A program made the position numbers and the translations under genes. A model generated the notes under the pieces. It was not told the origin of the DNA, did no database searches, and saw only the letters and a program-made list of their open reading frames with translations. From Nakaseomyces glabratus (taxonomy: Eukaryota > Ascomycota > Saccharomycetes > Saccharomycetales > Saccharomycetaceae), in assembly GCF_010111755.1 (NCBI RefSeq), contig NC_088962.1, forward strand, positions 1 to 64,000: a stretch of DNA of 64,000 nucleotides, written 5' to 3'. This document shows positions 43,101 through 53,300 of the stretch, piece after piece. Each line of letters starts with the position of its first letter. The first letter of the stretch is position 1.

Positions 43101-44301
43101 TATGGAACAAATACGAAGATATGAACATTTAGAATATTGGTCTCCTAGCTATAATTTAGCCCTAACATCAAAACTTATAGAAATTAAATGCAGGCTACAT
43201 ACAAAGGGAATATTACTTTTTGAGCCAATTGATTATGAAATTTTGACCCGACTAGCTGGAGAAAGATGGATGGGTGAATCCCTGATCTGTTACTCAAACT
43301 TCGGTATCGCAAAGGATTTTCATAATAAAATTAACCCGGTTAGAATATCTACTTTTGGTGGAGATAAGGTTATACATTTCAGAGAAGGAACACAAGATGC
43401 CTCACTCGCTGCAATGAAAAGTTTACTGGTTTGCTGCTCTTTGAAAAACCAAGATATATTACAGCTCTTTGCTATGTTCCTTGCATTTGAGAAAGATGCG
43501 TATCTCAAAGAGGGTTTTGTGCATTCATTCATCTTTGCTATGAATACATGCATAACGACAATGAAAAACCAGGATATAATTGATGATTTTAAAGAAATTT
43601 GTGAGTCATGCTGCCCAGAAGATAATATTGAGCAATTAAGTGACGAAGAAGAATTATCAACCATGCGTGTAGTAGATGATTTTGCAGAAGAAAGAACGGA
43701 GAAGAGAAAGAGGGCCTTCAAAAGCGGAATCTATGGTGTTCTTCCCTGGTTTATACATCAATTTGAATCATACTTACCGTTACAAGAAATTTTATGGGAA
43801 GTTTTGCATAATCCATTGATTACAACCTACCAAAGAAAGGTACTATTTGATATTGTCAATATCATGTATACTCAAGAAGACGAGTACAAAGTAACACTAT
43901 CATTACCTCGAGCTAAGAAATTGACCGCCACAACATTGGAAGATCATAAAGTTGTAATTAAGAGAAAAGGTGCTCTTAGACTTCATATCAACACAAATGC
44001 AGCTTCATATAACAAAAGTTCTAATGCACCTACATCTAATAAAATCAAACTGAAAACCGGATCAAAGCCAAATATTTCAATCAATACCATCAAAAACTCC
44101 GTCGTAGCTTCAAAACCGGCAAAGAAAGCAAAGAAACCCACAATCAATAGGGTAGGTTTACTTCCCATTCGATTTGTTAAAATTAGCGGTGAGAATGTAG
44201 AACTTTCGTCTGTTCCCTTCAGCAAGAATATTGAATTCTTAAAGGTTAACAAAAGGACATTTCAACTTAAAATAAAGACCAAACCAAAGAACCAAATATA
44301 A
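40144..44301 (+). CDS. TAF2: TFIID subunit Taf2
   Basis: The 1385-residue product matches S. cerevisiae Taf2 (about 1400 residues) throughout, for example ITGSATIILIPLIQHLEYVT-like residues near 45 and LSNYTPITPTIKGTP near 155. Taf2 is a TFIID subunit that contacts the initiator region and helps TFIID bind core promoters in the nucleus. It has an M1-aminopeptidase-like fold. Here the place of the zinc-binding HExxH helix reads LAIALANQW (near residue 465), so it is catalytically dead, as is usual for the family. A charged, low-complexity insertion lies near 250-295, and the C-terminus (after about 1255) is Lys-rich and probably disordered. It is convergent with ERG20, with 104 bp between stops. 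Confidence 0.97.
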   Translation: MAYGVNSTQINLLSNFEETQYRPYKIAHQSVSLDVDIYNHCIKGSATIILIPLIQHLEYVTFDSKGLEITDVTIESRRSANYIYDDQQRTQHEVYLNSFNDNLLLKNNSVHQTEFYKERIGEFNFAPSEETRSQITIKIPSNIKITLQNTDLLSNYTPITPTIKGTPASQEAVYTPLTIKIDYNVDQPTSGLVFDTVSKTEPELWNVFTTNSELGCGGSNWMPCIDTLDEKCTWEIEISIPKTVHDLIKESRLSERLARNKFGSDDTNTLLSKAAQEEYDVEENLANEESENDNQNPLSREIMVVCSEYSTVKQLLHPTDISKKIFSFQIFNPISAQFIGWSVGAFDTWQLPQLSKKLDYDEDLDEIRKITENSNSGEDNIGIQVFTLPQSDVTETLIMNSCLILQRIMDFYSKEFGSFPFSSYSLLFLPCASQNTLDFAGFSIFNTRLLYPPEIIDQMLPTTEKLAIALANQWSGVNITPATLNDFWCCKGIAGYMLLRVIKSIFGNNMFHYKLKMNTTKIIEEDIGRPPLGNSFSQLSSRPISLRSSAFDFMELKSPMVLHILDRRMTKTERSFGMSRVLPKIFLQAMSGDLPNNALTSSHFQHVCEKVNKSKLESFFQQWVFGSGVPLFRVTQRYNKKRMVVEMGIRQYPNDTDEFNERDKSKMEDFFNKALNSLEAPNVNKTSIFTGSITIRIHDSDGTPYEHLVEIKDIYTKVDIQYNTKHKKTRTRKNNEDEKTNEIRYGTSGSDISFLGNILDSDTECQDWGIVHPSTAVANLSGDEIQRANESTIEWIRIDSDFEWLSTFYLNQPDYMFATQLQRDSDIEAQLESVWYYGDNLRDNMASKIYASQLVRTLMDDRYFYGIRIQAAKALSRYICKPTDKEHFLLTAFKKLYCHDNSNIPKSNNFSSFQDYFLQMSFPSLIAEIKDHYGDTPDYIGDFLLDILSYNDNSENSYYDTYYLCEIFEFTVNCCNGGNRNHVTKLMEQIRRYEHLEYWSPSYNLALTSKLIEIKCRLHTKGILLFEPIDYEILTRLAGERWMGESLICYSNFGIAKDFHNKINPVRISTFGGDKVIHFREGTQDASLAAMKSLLVCCSLKNQDILQLFAMFLAFEKDAYLKEGFVHSFIFAMNTCITTMKNQDIIDDFKEICESCCPEDNIEQLSDEEELSTMRVVDDFAEERTEKRKRAFKSGIYGVLPWFIHQFESYLPLQEILWEVLHNPLITTYQRKVLFDIVNIMYTQEDEYKVTLSLPRAKKLTATTLEDHKVVIKRKGALRLHINTNAASYNKSSNAPTSNKIKLKTGSKPNISINTIKNSVVASKPAKKAKKPTINRVGLLPIRFVKISGENVELSSVPFSKNIEFLKVNKRTFQLKIKTKPKNQI

Positions 44302-44405
44302 CAATGAGCATGGCCTGTTTATAAGAGATAAGTTAAAAGTTAGGCTGAATGGTTCACTTTTTAAATGAATTACAGGGATACATATAGCAGAATTACTATT
44401 TAGCC

Positions 44406-45461
44406 TTATTTAGATCTTTTGTACACCTTATTCAAGAACGCAGTCAATACTTCTTTCTTAAAACCACGACTTTCATCAACTTGACTAATTTTATCTTTTA
44501 GCTCGTTTGCAACAGCTTCCTCATATTCACGGTAATGAATATCAATTTTTAATTCACTGAAAACAGCCTTACAGTTAGCTTCACATTTTGAATCCTTGCG
44601 GCCATAATTTTCATCTAAGATCTTTCTTTGCTTCTCATTTGCCAATTCCAAAGCTTTATTAATAATCCATGAACACTTATTATCTTGAATATCTGTACCA
44701 ATTTTTCCAATTTGCTCTGGTGTACCGAAACAATCCAAATAATCATCCTGAATTTGGAAGTATTCCCCCAATGGAATCAGAACATCTTGGGCCTGCTTCA
44801 GATCCTTCGAATCGTTAACACCAGCGGCATACATAGCAAGAGCAACTGGAAGATAAAAGGAGTAGTAAGCAGTTTTGAAGATCACAATAAAGGAATGTTT
44901 GGAAAGCGAAAATTTAGATAAGTCAACATGATCTTCTGGCGCAGTAATTAAGTCTAACAATTGACCCAACTCAGTTTGGAAAGTAACATCATGGAACAAT
45001 TCTAACAAATCAACATAATATGAGTCATTTCTGAAATGTTTCTTCAATAGTACATATATGGCAGCCTCGAGCATAAAAGCATCATTAATTGCTATCTCAT
45101 TGACATTTTTAACACGGTACCAACATGGTTGACCTCTTCTTGTAATGGACTTGTCCATCATATCATCGGCTACTAAAAAGTAGGCTTGTAATAACTCAAT
45201 GCACCATCCCAATAGAGCAACCTTCTTATATTCATCATCTTTCATATCATCAACGGACTCATATCCTTTAAGAATGGCATAAGTATCAACCACTGACAAG
45301 CCTCGGTTCAACTTACCACCAGGTGTGTTGTAGTTTAGTGAAGATTCGTACCACTCAATAGCCTCCTTAGGCATACCATAACCCTCAAGCACAACTCTCA
45401 ATTCTTGGACCAATGATGGGAATTCATCAACAAATTTTTGTCTACTTGCTTCTTTTGACAT
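44406..45461 (-). CDS. ERG20: Farnesyl pyrophosphate synthase
   Basis: This 351-residue enzyme condenses isopentenyl diphosphate with dimethylallyl and then geranyl diphosphate to make farnesyl diphosphate, the branch point to sterols, dolichol, ubiquinone and protein prenylation. The first Asp-rich motif DDMMD is at residues 99-103 and the second, DDYLD, at 239-243. The aromatic residues just before the first motif (YF at 94-95) set C15 product length. The C-terminus KVYKRSK matches the S. cerevisiae protein (352 residues). The gene is essential in S. cerevisiae. It is convergent with TAF2 and read in the same direction as EBP2 upstream. Confidence 0.98.
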   Translation of the reverse strand: MSKEASRQKFVDEFPSLVQELRVVLEGYGMPKEAIEWYESSLNYNTPGGKLNRGLSVVDTYAILKGYESVDDMKDDEYKKVALLGWCIELLQAYFLVADDMMDKSITRRGQPCWYRVKNVNEIAINDAFMLEAAIYVLLKKHFRNDSYYVDLLELFHDVTFQTELGQLLDLITAPEDHVDLSKFSLSKHSFIVIFKTAYYSFYLPVALAMYAAGVNDSKDLKQAQDVLIPLGEYFQIQDDYLDCFGTPEQIGKIGTDIQDNKCSWIINKALELANEKQRKILDENYGRKDSKCEANCKAVFSELKIDIHYREYEEAVANELKDKISQVDESRGFKKEVLTAFLNKVYKRSK

Positions 45462-46103
45462 GGCTACTTGTTTCTTTGCTGATTATATTAAATTATCCTA
45501 TCGATATTAGTAAGCGTTCTGGCCGCACAATTGACTTTGGCTTATTAAAAATCTCAATTTATCGATTAATAATATATTCAATTATAGCAATTAATTGTAT
45601 TTACAAGTTACCGTTTCTCTCGAAACAATATTTCCATGTCGTTCAGCTTTTATATATTTCGAATTTTTGTTCGTACGCTGCAATCGGAGTTAAGACGTTT
45701 TTATTTTATATCGAGGGCCCAATTTCATTTAGCTAAAGGAACAAAACCGATATCGAACTAAATACAACGCAGCTTTGAAGTAAGTATATATTATGGGATC
45801 ACTATTTTAGCAAAGCCATTTACTTCCTCCTCACCAGTTAAGAATAAAGAATTGCTGTTGACGATAGTTCAAACTAACTCATTTAATGACTAAGCCCACC
45901 CACGTCTTGAAGACATAACATGTACATTTGCGAATCGCTTTTAAATATTATATTATACACCTTTATTAAAAATATTAGTATTCATGATACAGTATAGCAT
46001 CATACAAGATTCAGATTTATTTTCCTCTCATCTTCCTTTCATGATTTGAATAAGAAAAAAAAAGAGAAATCAAAACCGAGTTAAATTCAGTTCGTAATTT
46101 TGC
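45462..46103. other. ERG20 promoter and EBP2 3' flank
   Basis: This 642-bp AT-rich gap separates two minus-strand genes. It should contain the ERG20 promoter (TATA candidate at 45649) and the EBP2 polyadenylation region, with an A-rich tract near 46050-46070. A plus-strand frame at 45413-45736 starts inside ERG20 and is not supported. Confidence 0.6.
45649..45656 (-). promoter_or_regulatory. Candidate TATA box of ERG20
   Basis: The minus strand reads TATATAAA about 190 bp upstream of the ERG20 ATG. No clear sterol-regulatory TCGTATA element was found beside it. Confidence 0.35.
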
Positions 46104-47267
46104 TTATTTCCGTCTACTCTTGCCTGGTCTGCTCTTCTTTCTGTTAGAAAAACCAGTTATATCAGCAGATGATTGTGCATCATTCTTTCTCTTGAATCGT
46201 TTCATGCCTCCTTGACCGTATTTCGAATTCTTGGCCTGTCTTTTGGAGTTAGGCTTCCTTCTCTTGGTATCCTCAGATTCTGTTGCTTCTTCGATACCAA
46301 CATTGAAATCCATATCTCCAATCTCGTTATGCTTTCTCTTTTTCTTCAGGTTTTTAATTCTGTCCAAAGTTTCTCTCTTCTCCAATTGACGTTTCTGTAG
46401 CGTCGCAACTTGAACTTGTTTACCAAACTTTTTCAATTGCCTTTGCTTCCTGGCATCCTCACGGGCCTTCTTTTCGCTAGCTTCCTGAACTAATTTATGT
46501 TTAATCTTATCCATGTGCTCATCATTCTTAACCATTTCGGCAAAGTAGTCCAATGGTCTCTTAAATGGAACTTTTAACTTCTTTAATTTTTCCTTAGCTA
46601 TGTTAACCGCATCCAAACTTTGCTTATAGAAGGCTAATTCTCTCTCAGTGTCATCATAGATATCTTTCATACCCTCATCAGTATTAGTCTCAGATGTGAC
46701 AGACTGATGCTCTTCAAATGAATGTTTTGCCCAAGGAAGTTGTATACGTTCTAATGAATGTTTTAGTGCTTTAGTGTTATTAATCGTCAATTTATGGTGA
46801 GGTACAACGTCTGCGTCAGAATCGAATTCGACATCTGATAATGGTACATCTTCTTCTTCATCTTCTTTATCTTCATCATTTTCTGAATCCATTGAAGCAT
46901 CGTCTGGCTTAGAAATGGCAAAGTCTTCTTCCTCTGAATCACTATTTTCCAATCTATCTAGATCAATTCTGGACTTAGACACATCCTGTTGGTCAGCATT
47001 TGCATCATCCGTAATTAAGCTTTCATTATCACCACTCTTCTTCAAGGCTTTCTTCAACTTTCGCTTCTCTTTCTTTGATAGCGTCTGACTTACATACTCT
47101 TCATTATCGTTCTTTTCTTCGTCCGATTCTGATTCTGATTCTGATTCTGGCTTTAATTCAGGTTGCTTTCCTTCAATACGTTTTTGAGAAGCTTGCGTTG
47201 TTTTCTTCTCATTAACTTTGCCTTTCTCATGAGCCAGCAGCTCTTTCAACTTGAAACCTTTAGCCAT
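46104..47267 (-). CDS. EBP2: Nucleolar ribosome biogenesis protein Ebp2
   Basis: The 387-residue protein matches Ebp2, the yeast homologue of EBNA1-binding protein 2, needed for 27S pre-rRNA processing and 60S subunit assembly in the nucleolus. The N-terminal half is acidic and Ser-rich (SESESESDEEKND near 40-52; DEEEDVPLSDVEFDSD). Then comes the conserved core, including LPWAKHSFEEHQ and ELAFYKQSLDAV near 177-220 and the KVPFKRPLDYFAEMVKNDEHM block. A basic, probably coiled-coil region and a nuclear-targeting tail (RKKSRPGKSRRK) close it. It is somewhat shorter than the S. cerevisiae protein (about 427). PAC and RRPE promoter motifs upstream fit a ribosome-biogenesis gene. Confidence 0.96.
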   Translation of the reverse strand: MAKGFKLKELLAHEKGKVNEKKTTQASQKRIEGKQPELKPESESESESDEEKNDNEEYVSQTLSKKEKRKLKKALKKSGDNESLITDDANADQQDVSKSRIDLDRLENSDSEEEDFAISKPDDASMDSENDEDKEDEEEDVPLSDVEFDSDADVVPHHKLTINNTKALKHSLERIQLPWAKHSFEEHQSVTSETNTDEGMKDIYDDTERELAFYKQSLDAVNIAKEKLKKLKVPFKRPLDYFAEMVKNDEHMDKIKHKLVQEASEKKAREDARKQRQLKKFGKQVQVATLQKRQLEKRETLDRIKNLKKKRKHNEIGDMDFNVGIEEATESEDTKRRKPNSKRQAKNSKYGQGGMKRFKRKNDAQSSADITGFSNRKKSRPGKSRRK

Positions 47268-47880
47268 GCTGTCTTTTTTTAGTTTCTCAATGATACCTAT
47301 TATCTCTATAATAACTAACTAGTAGACTGAGTACAAATGGCAACACAGATATAGTGTAAAAGAAGATTCCAAAAATGTATGTATAGGGACAGCTACAGTT
47401 ATGGTTTGCAATAACAGCAATGTTATATAAGAATTTACTATTACATGTTGTCTTACCATACAAGGTGAAAAAAAAATTGCGATGAGCATCTCATTTTGAA
47501 TTTCTTGAAAATAAAATTTTCACAAAATTTTCGCTTTCACTTCAGAGCATTTCCGTACAAGTTTCAAAATCGGTTGTTAAGCCCTAGGGCATCTAAAAAA
47601 CTCACTTGTAAGCTGTACAGATAGATGATCAAGTGTGACAAAGAGAGGTTGTGGGTATAAGTACAGACATATAACAATGAAGAGATAATTGTGCATCTAA
47701 AAAGTTATGGTTAGTGATTATAAGAATCATCATGTTTTACTACTTAGTTCAAAACACAATACCGAATTGTGAGACAATGTACATGGCAAGAACTTAGAAC
47801 TATTTATCATGTCCTTCATTCCTTCGCTATGGTAGATATTCGAATTCAAAATAATCTATGTAGATTGTGATTTTTTGAAC
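47268..47880. other. EBP2 promoter and RAD10 3' flank
   Basis: This 613-bp gap between two minus-strand genes holds the PAC/RRPE sites listed separately. I see no RNA gene or further coding sequence in it. Confidence 0.6.
47479..47531 (-). promoter_or_regulatory. PAC and RRPE motifs of the EBP2 promoter
   Basis: GCGATGAG at 47479-47486 is the PAC core. AAAATTTT occurs at 47513-47520 and 47524-47531, the core of the RRPE element. They lie 212-264 bp upstream of the EBP2 ATG. In S. cerevisiae this pair marks ribosome-biogenesis promoters (bound by Dot6/Tod6 and Stb3), so growth- and TOR-dependent control is likely. Confidence 0.75.
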
Positions 47881-48552
47881 TTAAAATGAGTTAAGTCCCT
47901 CCAAATACTTGGCAGCCTGCTGGAAATTGAATGCAAGTAGTAATGTGAATCCGTTGAATAAACAAATCTTAGTTATTGTGGTCAATATCTCCTCTGAGTT
48001 TGTGTCATCTACTACAAAGATGAGAATATTATCATTATTCTGTTTGAGCGGTAACATTCTTCTTTCAATGTAATCAACATACAACTTATGGTAAGACAAA
48101 GTCAAGAATAATATTGACCTATTCTTGACTTTATAATCATAATAGATTTTTTGTCCAGGTTGTGGCTTACTATATCTCCAATTAGTGTTCTTCAAGTGAT
48201 TCAATAGCGGATTCTCTTTCTGCGTTGTACTTACCAATACTGTCTTTCCTACGTTAGTGGAACCCGATTGTGTAGTTATAAATGGCCGCTTTTTCCCATT
48301 CTCTTCAGGCTTTGTTGAATCATCATCATATCTTTGTTGATTAAATGCATTAATGACATTTTTATTTCTGGGGGGTACTTTATTAGCATCTTGTACATGG
48401 GCCGTCTGCTTCCTCTCACTAAAATTTGTATCTTTATCCTTAGTTACTAGGTCGTTGTTCCTGTCCTTATCAGCAGCACCCTCTTTCTGTTTTCTCAGCC
48501 TCTCAACGCCAGCAAGAATACTTTGGAATGATGTGCTGTCTGTATTATTCAT
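47881..48552 (-). CDS. RAD10: Rad10 subunit of the Rad1-Rad10 endonuclease
   Basis: The 223-residue protein matches S. cerevisiae Rad10 (210 residues; ERCC1 family). It pairs with Rad1 to cut 5' of lesions in nucleotide excision repair and to trim 3' flaps in single-strand annealing. The N-terminus MNNTDSTSFQSILAGVERLR is conserved; residues about 25-95 are a variable, charged linker. The ERCC1-like central domain runs from about 105 (KTVLVSTTQKENPLLNHLKN) through LFLTLSYHKLYVDYIERRM and ILIFVVDDTNSEE to FTLLLAFNFQQAAKYLEGLN. As in other Rad10 proteins the nuclease motif is absent; catalysis is by Rad1. It is divergent from GIM5, as YML095C/YML094W are in S. cerevisiae. Confidence 0.97.
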   Translation of the reverse strand: MNNTDSTSFQSILAGVERLRKQKEGAADKDRNNDLVTKDKDTNFSERKQTAHVQDANKVPPRNKNVINAFNQQRYDDDSTKPEENGKKRPFITTQSGSTNVGKTVLVSTTQKENPLLNHLKNTNWRYSKPQPGQKIYYDYKVKNRSILFLTLSYHKLYVDYIERRMLPLKQNNDNILIFVVDDTNSEEILTTITKICLFNGFTLLLAFNFQQAAKYLEGLNSF

Positions 48553-49069
48553 CTTATACTTCAGATAGATCTTAATACCTTATTAAGTTGTTTTATTACC
48601 CTACCTTCTCACACTTTTCTAGTAAATCAACACTTCTAAGGAGGTCTCCCTTCATATCGTCTTATATTAAAGTACAACTTTTGATCAATCCTCGGTAGAA
48701 TTCAATCAGACTGATCCCACACTAGGAAGTTATTTAGGAGTTTTTCTTTATATTGGCTTTCAAACAACAAAGCAGGCCTATTGTTAGATATACTTTGTTC
48801 AGATTAATACACCTATGAAATGCCATCAATGTTACCAGTTTTCTAATATTGCATAAGACAGGTAGGCATTGTACATTTTTATGGAAGCCCTTGAACAGTG
48901 TACAAAATCAAAAAAAAAAAATGTGCAAAATGACTTTACTTCAATGTAAATTAAATGCAATCGACTCTCATAGAGACAGACATAAGTATACTATAGTTTC
49001 TCATTGGGTAAATTGAATTGGTAATACCGATAGTAGAACAACAGGTCAACACCAAAACTCCCAAGAAAG
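48553..49069. other. RAD10-GIM5 divergent promoter region
   Basis: This 517-bp gap carries the promoters of both divergent genes. An A tract lies at about 48909-48921. No other gene is seen. Confidence 0.6.
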
Positions 49070-49775
49070 ATGTCTAGCTCCCAAAAGAGTATGTTAGAAT
49101 ATTTTCCATAACTAATTCCATTATAATTATTCATAGTTGCCCTTTGAAAATACATGCAACTTAGTAGCTCAGTGACCATTTTACTAACGAAATTCATATC
49201 TCATATTCAACATGGAATTGGAGCTGCTAGCTTACATTGACTGACGGAGATTCCTCGCTGGAAAGCTCCAGGAAATCTTGTCCCAATTTTGTTTTGATTA
49301 TCCTGACATAATACTTGCAGTTGATCTGAGCACACTAAGTCCCGAACAACTAGCTGTTGTGAAGCAGCAGTTGGATCAAGAGATTCAGCATTTTAGCCAA
49401 TCTCTCCAAGCACTAAATATGGCGAAGACGAAGTTTACGGAATGCATAGAGGATGTGAAACAGGTATCATCGATATCGGAGAGCAAAAAACAACCAATTT
49501 TGGTTCCTGGATCGTCCTCCTTATATATTCCTGGTGAGATTGTTGAGAGTAAATCTTTCATGGTCGATATCGGAACCGGTTACTACGTGGAAAAGACCGA
49601 TGAAGAAGCTATAGCATTCTACCAAAAGAAAATTGACAAATTGAACACTGAATCTGTTCAAATTCAAAATATTATAAAGGAAAAGAGTCAAACATCATTA
49701 TTATTGGAAAACCAAATCAGACAAGCTGCGTTTACACGTCATGAACAAAGCAAGGCAAATGAAACAAAGGCATAG
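49070..49775 (+). CDS. GIM5: Prefoldin subunit 5, spliced (two exons)
   Basis: Exon 1 is 49070-49088 (ATG plus five codons and one base, MSSSQK) and exon 2 is 49321-49775. Joined they give 157 residues beginning [16 protein letters not shown], matching S. cerevisiae Gim5 (MSSQKIDLTKLNPEQ), whose gene also has an early intron. The exon-2 frame alone has no ATG near its start, so the spliced model is required. The protein is an alpha-class prefoldin: N-terminal helix (about 8-45), beta hairpins ([28 protein letters not shown]) and C-terminal helix (about 110-150). Prefoldin (GimC) is the cytosolic hexamer that delivers nascent actin and tubulin to the CCT chaperonin. The gene is divergent from RAD10. 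Confidence 0.92.
49089..49320 (+). other. GIM5: Spliceosomal intron of GIM5
   Basis: The intron is 232 nt. The 5' splice site is GTATGT (49089-49094), the branch site is a perfect TACTAAC (49182-49188) and the 3' site is TTGCAG (ending 49320). The branch-to-acceptor distance, about 133 nt, is unusually long for yeast. Two earlier acceptor-like sites, CTAG (ending 49230) and CAG (ending 49271), would both lead to early stops. TGGAGCT (49219-49225) can pair with AGCTCCA (49264-49270), a hairpin that would loop out or bury both decoys. Confidence 0.85.
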
Positions 49776-50341
49776 ATTAAATAATGCGGCACCGTCATCA
49801 ATATTTCTTAAACTATGGCTAAGTGCGCATCACTTAAATACAAAGAGAGGAATATATGCTGCGATTGATACCAGTTTATAGATCATCATCAAATTTTGAG
49901 GGAACTTGTAATAGTTTTATATTTTCATGAAAACATTTCTTACATAACATTGACACTATTTACTATTTCTCTCAAGTGAAACTATCAGCTCGCTCTTCAT
50001 TTTTCTTTGGAATGCGCGAGGCAAGTTCCTCGATGAGATTGACGTGATGGATCAGGAAATAAGCAGAATTACATATGAATTCTATACTCCACATTGTTCC
50101 TACAGTAGTAAACAGATGTACGTTTTACATACGAGATCTGTGGCCAATATATACTAACACAGCTGGATTATAGGCATAAACATATTGCTTAAACTCATCA
50201 CAAGTGTGCACCATTTCTGAAACACATTATTCCGGTTACTTCTACTTGATCTACTTTTATATGGTACACCAATCGAAAGAGAATTCATAATAAATCAGGA
50301 GGGATCCTCTTTTTATTCAATTAATAATCCACCAAAGTGAT
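49776..50341. other. GIM5 3' flank and SGS1 promoter
   Basis: This 566-bp gap lies between two plus-strand genes. I see no RNA gene or recognisable regulatory element. Confidence 0.55.
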
Positions 50342-53300
50342 ATGGTTACCAAACCTTCAAATAATTTAAGAAGAGAGCATGCATGGCTAAAGGAATCGAA
50401 TATATTTGATAATGACAACGACATATTGTTAAGCACACTAAGCAAACAATTCAGCAACAAGAAATCTACTAATGAATATAACAAAGGAAGCTTGATATTG
50501 CATAATGTGGGAAGTATAGATCGCAATGAGACAATAGAAGTCCTTGATGATGATGACGACGACGACATCATATTAACGAACATATCCAAACCAAATGAAT
50601 TATCAAAAGCGCAAACAGCTACATCGTCACCAAAAAATAACATGAATCCTAACGCCATGAATGAAATCCAAAGGGATGTATCGACATCGAGTCGTGTAGT
50701 TAGTACCTATAGTGGCTCAAACTCTTATCCATTCATTAGCAAAGATATCTCACCAAAAAATGTATGCAACTCTTCAGATAACTTGCAACAGAGCACATTA
50801 CCAGTAGTATATAGAGATAAGAGATCAAATAAGACCATAGACGGCTCTATACCAGTGTTGAAAGCCCAAAAAGAACTGATTGAAAAACTCAAAGACTTAA
50901 ATAAAACGATGACTTCTAAAATTGATATCATGGAATCCACTTCCCTATCTGAGGATTATAAGAGAACTCAAATAAATACTGTCATTAATCCGAAAATCAA
51001 ATCCAAACAATCAGAAATCGAAAAAATGGAACTAAAGCTCGAAACTTTATCACAAGAAATCAAAAATATCTCCCATATACTTTCTGACATCAGCAATGAA
51101 AATGTCTTCAAAAACATTAAATCACAAAAATTTGACTCCCAAAGAGCCTCCATCACAGCAAATAATAGTCTAACTGATTTGCAAATCAATGAAGGGTTTA
51201 ACAATAATATCACAAAAAATAATAGAGACTTCAACCCCATACCCGATAATAGTGTTATTAGAGGACAGCAAGTAAACATGTCTTCATTTCAAGAAGAATC
51301 TCTGTACATTGACTCCTACAACGAACCGAACACACAGTCAAGGGCGCCATATACCAGACAGATGCGTGACCGACATCAAATTAATTATAGAATACCTGAA
51401 GCCGATGAACCATTTGAATATAGGGTAGGTAAACTGCAACCGACTATCGCTTCTGATGACACCACATATGATGCTGAAAATACTGATAACCCAGATGAAG
51501 ACGGATACTTGACCACCCAAGATGGCGAAAAACATTCTGATGTACATCAAAGTGATCTAGATTTTATAGAGGATAGTCCATCAGAAATTACCCACGATAC
51601 TGCTTATGTGGAAACAAACAATAATGAGACTTCCAGTAGAATACAAATTATAATGTCATCTCCTAATCGTTTAGATGAATATGGTCCTTCAGTACAATCT
51701 CAAATCGACTTGTCTGGTGATTCGTTAGATTCAAATCATAATGTCGGTTATAAAATGGAATACATTGGAGAAAGTGACTTCAATATAAATACAGGAGCTA
51801 CAAACACTAAACATACCGAAGTTATAGAAAACTTAAGTACGGACTCAGATAATTGGGGAGAAGTCGAGAACCTTACTGATTATGATGCTGAGAGTTTTGA
51901 TGAAGAACGAGAAAATAAAACCAGAGTATCAGATATTGAAGAATTAGATAATGAACTAGAGATTATTACTGAAAGGAAAATTGGTAATGGTGACGGTTTC
52001 ATGTTAACTAGTGTAAAGAAAGAAGAATCTGCTATCGTATCACTATCAGAAAGCCATCCTACCTCATTAACTGATGACGAGCTTGAAGAGGATATTTCTC
52101 TATTAGGAGTAGCTGAAAACGCTGAATCCCCACCACATACACATATAACAGATGTGGTCTCACCAAACTCTTGGACTAAAGAGGTGTATAAAAAGTTAAA
52201 GACTGTTTTCAATCTAACGAGTTTTAGATCTAATCAAGAGGAGGCTATAAATGCGACTCTTAGTGGAAAAGATGTATTTGTTCTAATGCCTACTGGTGGA
52301 GGTAAATCTCTTTGTTATCAATTACCTGCAATTGTGAAAGGCGGATGCACCAAAGGAACAACTATAGTCATTTCTCCTTTAATCTCATTAATGCAAGACC
52401 AAGTCGAACATTTACAAAAATTAAACGTTAAGGCAAGAATGTTAAGTTCGAAGGGAGGAATAGATGAAAAAAATCATACATTCAATCTATTCATCAATGG
52501 CTTCTTAGATCTTATTTACTTGTCTCCTGAAATGATTAGTGTTTCAGAGAAGTGTAAGACAGCTATAGAAAAATTGTATCAAAATAAGCAACTAGCCAGA
52601 ATTGTGGTTGATGAGGCTCACTGTGTTTCTAACTGGGGTCACGATTTTAGACCCGACTACAAACAGCTGTCATACTTCAAGGTACAATATCCTGACATTC
52701 CAATGATGGCTCTCACTGCAACCGCCAGTGAACAGGTTCAAATGGATATTGTATTCAATCTGAAATTAAAGGATAACCTATTTCTGCGTCAAAGCTTCAA
52801 TAGAACCAATTTATATTATGAGGTTCGTAAAAAAACCAAAAATACCATTTTTGAAATCTGTGATACTATAAAACAACAGTTTAGAAATCAGACCGGTATA
52901 ATATACTGCCATTCTAAGAATTCCTGTGAGCAAACTGCCCAGCAAATGCAGCGTAATGGTATCAAATGTGCATACTATCATGCAGGGATGGAGGCTGATG
53001 AAAGACTTCAAGTCCAGCGAGAATGGCAGAATGACAATCTTCAAGTCATTTGCGCTACTGTTGCTTTTGGAATGGGGATCGATAAGGCAGATGTTCGGTT
53101 TGTATTTCATTTTACAGTTCCAAGAACACTAGAAGGTTATTACCAAGAGACAGGCAGAGCAGGTAGAGATGGGAACTATTCATATTGTATTACTTATTAT
53201 TCATTCCGTGACGTGCGTACAATGCAAACAATGATTCAAAAGGATAAAAACTTAGATGGCATCAACAAACAGAAACATCTCGATAAGCTACAGCAAGTAA

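Noticed and set aside
45413..45736. 107-codon hydrophobic frame on plus, divergent from ERG20
   Set aside because: It begins inside the ERG20 coding region and lies in its AT-rich promoter; no homologue recognised.
49278..49775. Unspliced 165-codon start for GIM5
   Set aside because: It begins with TTG and adds non-homologous residues; the spliced model restores the family N-terminus with consensus splice sites.
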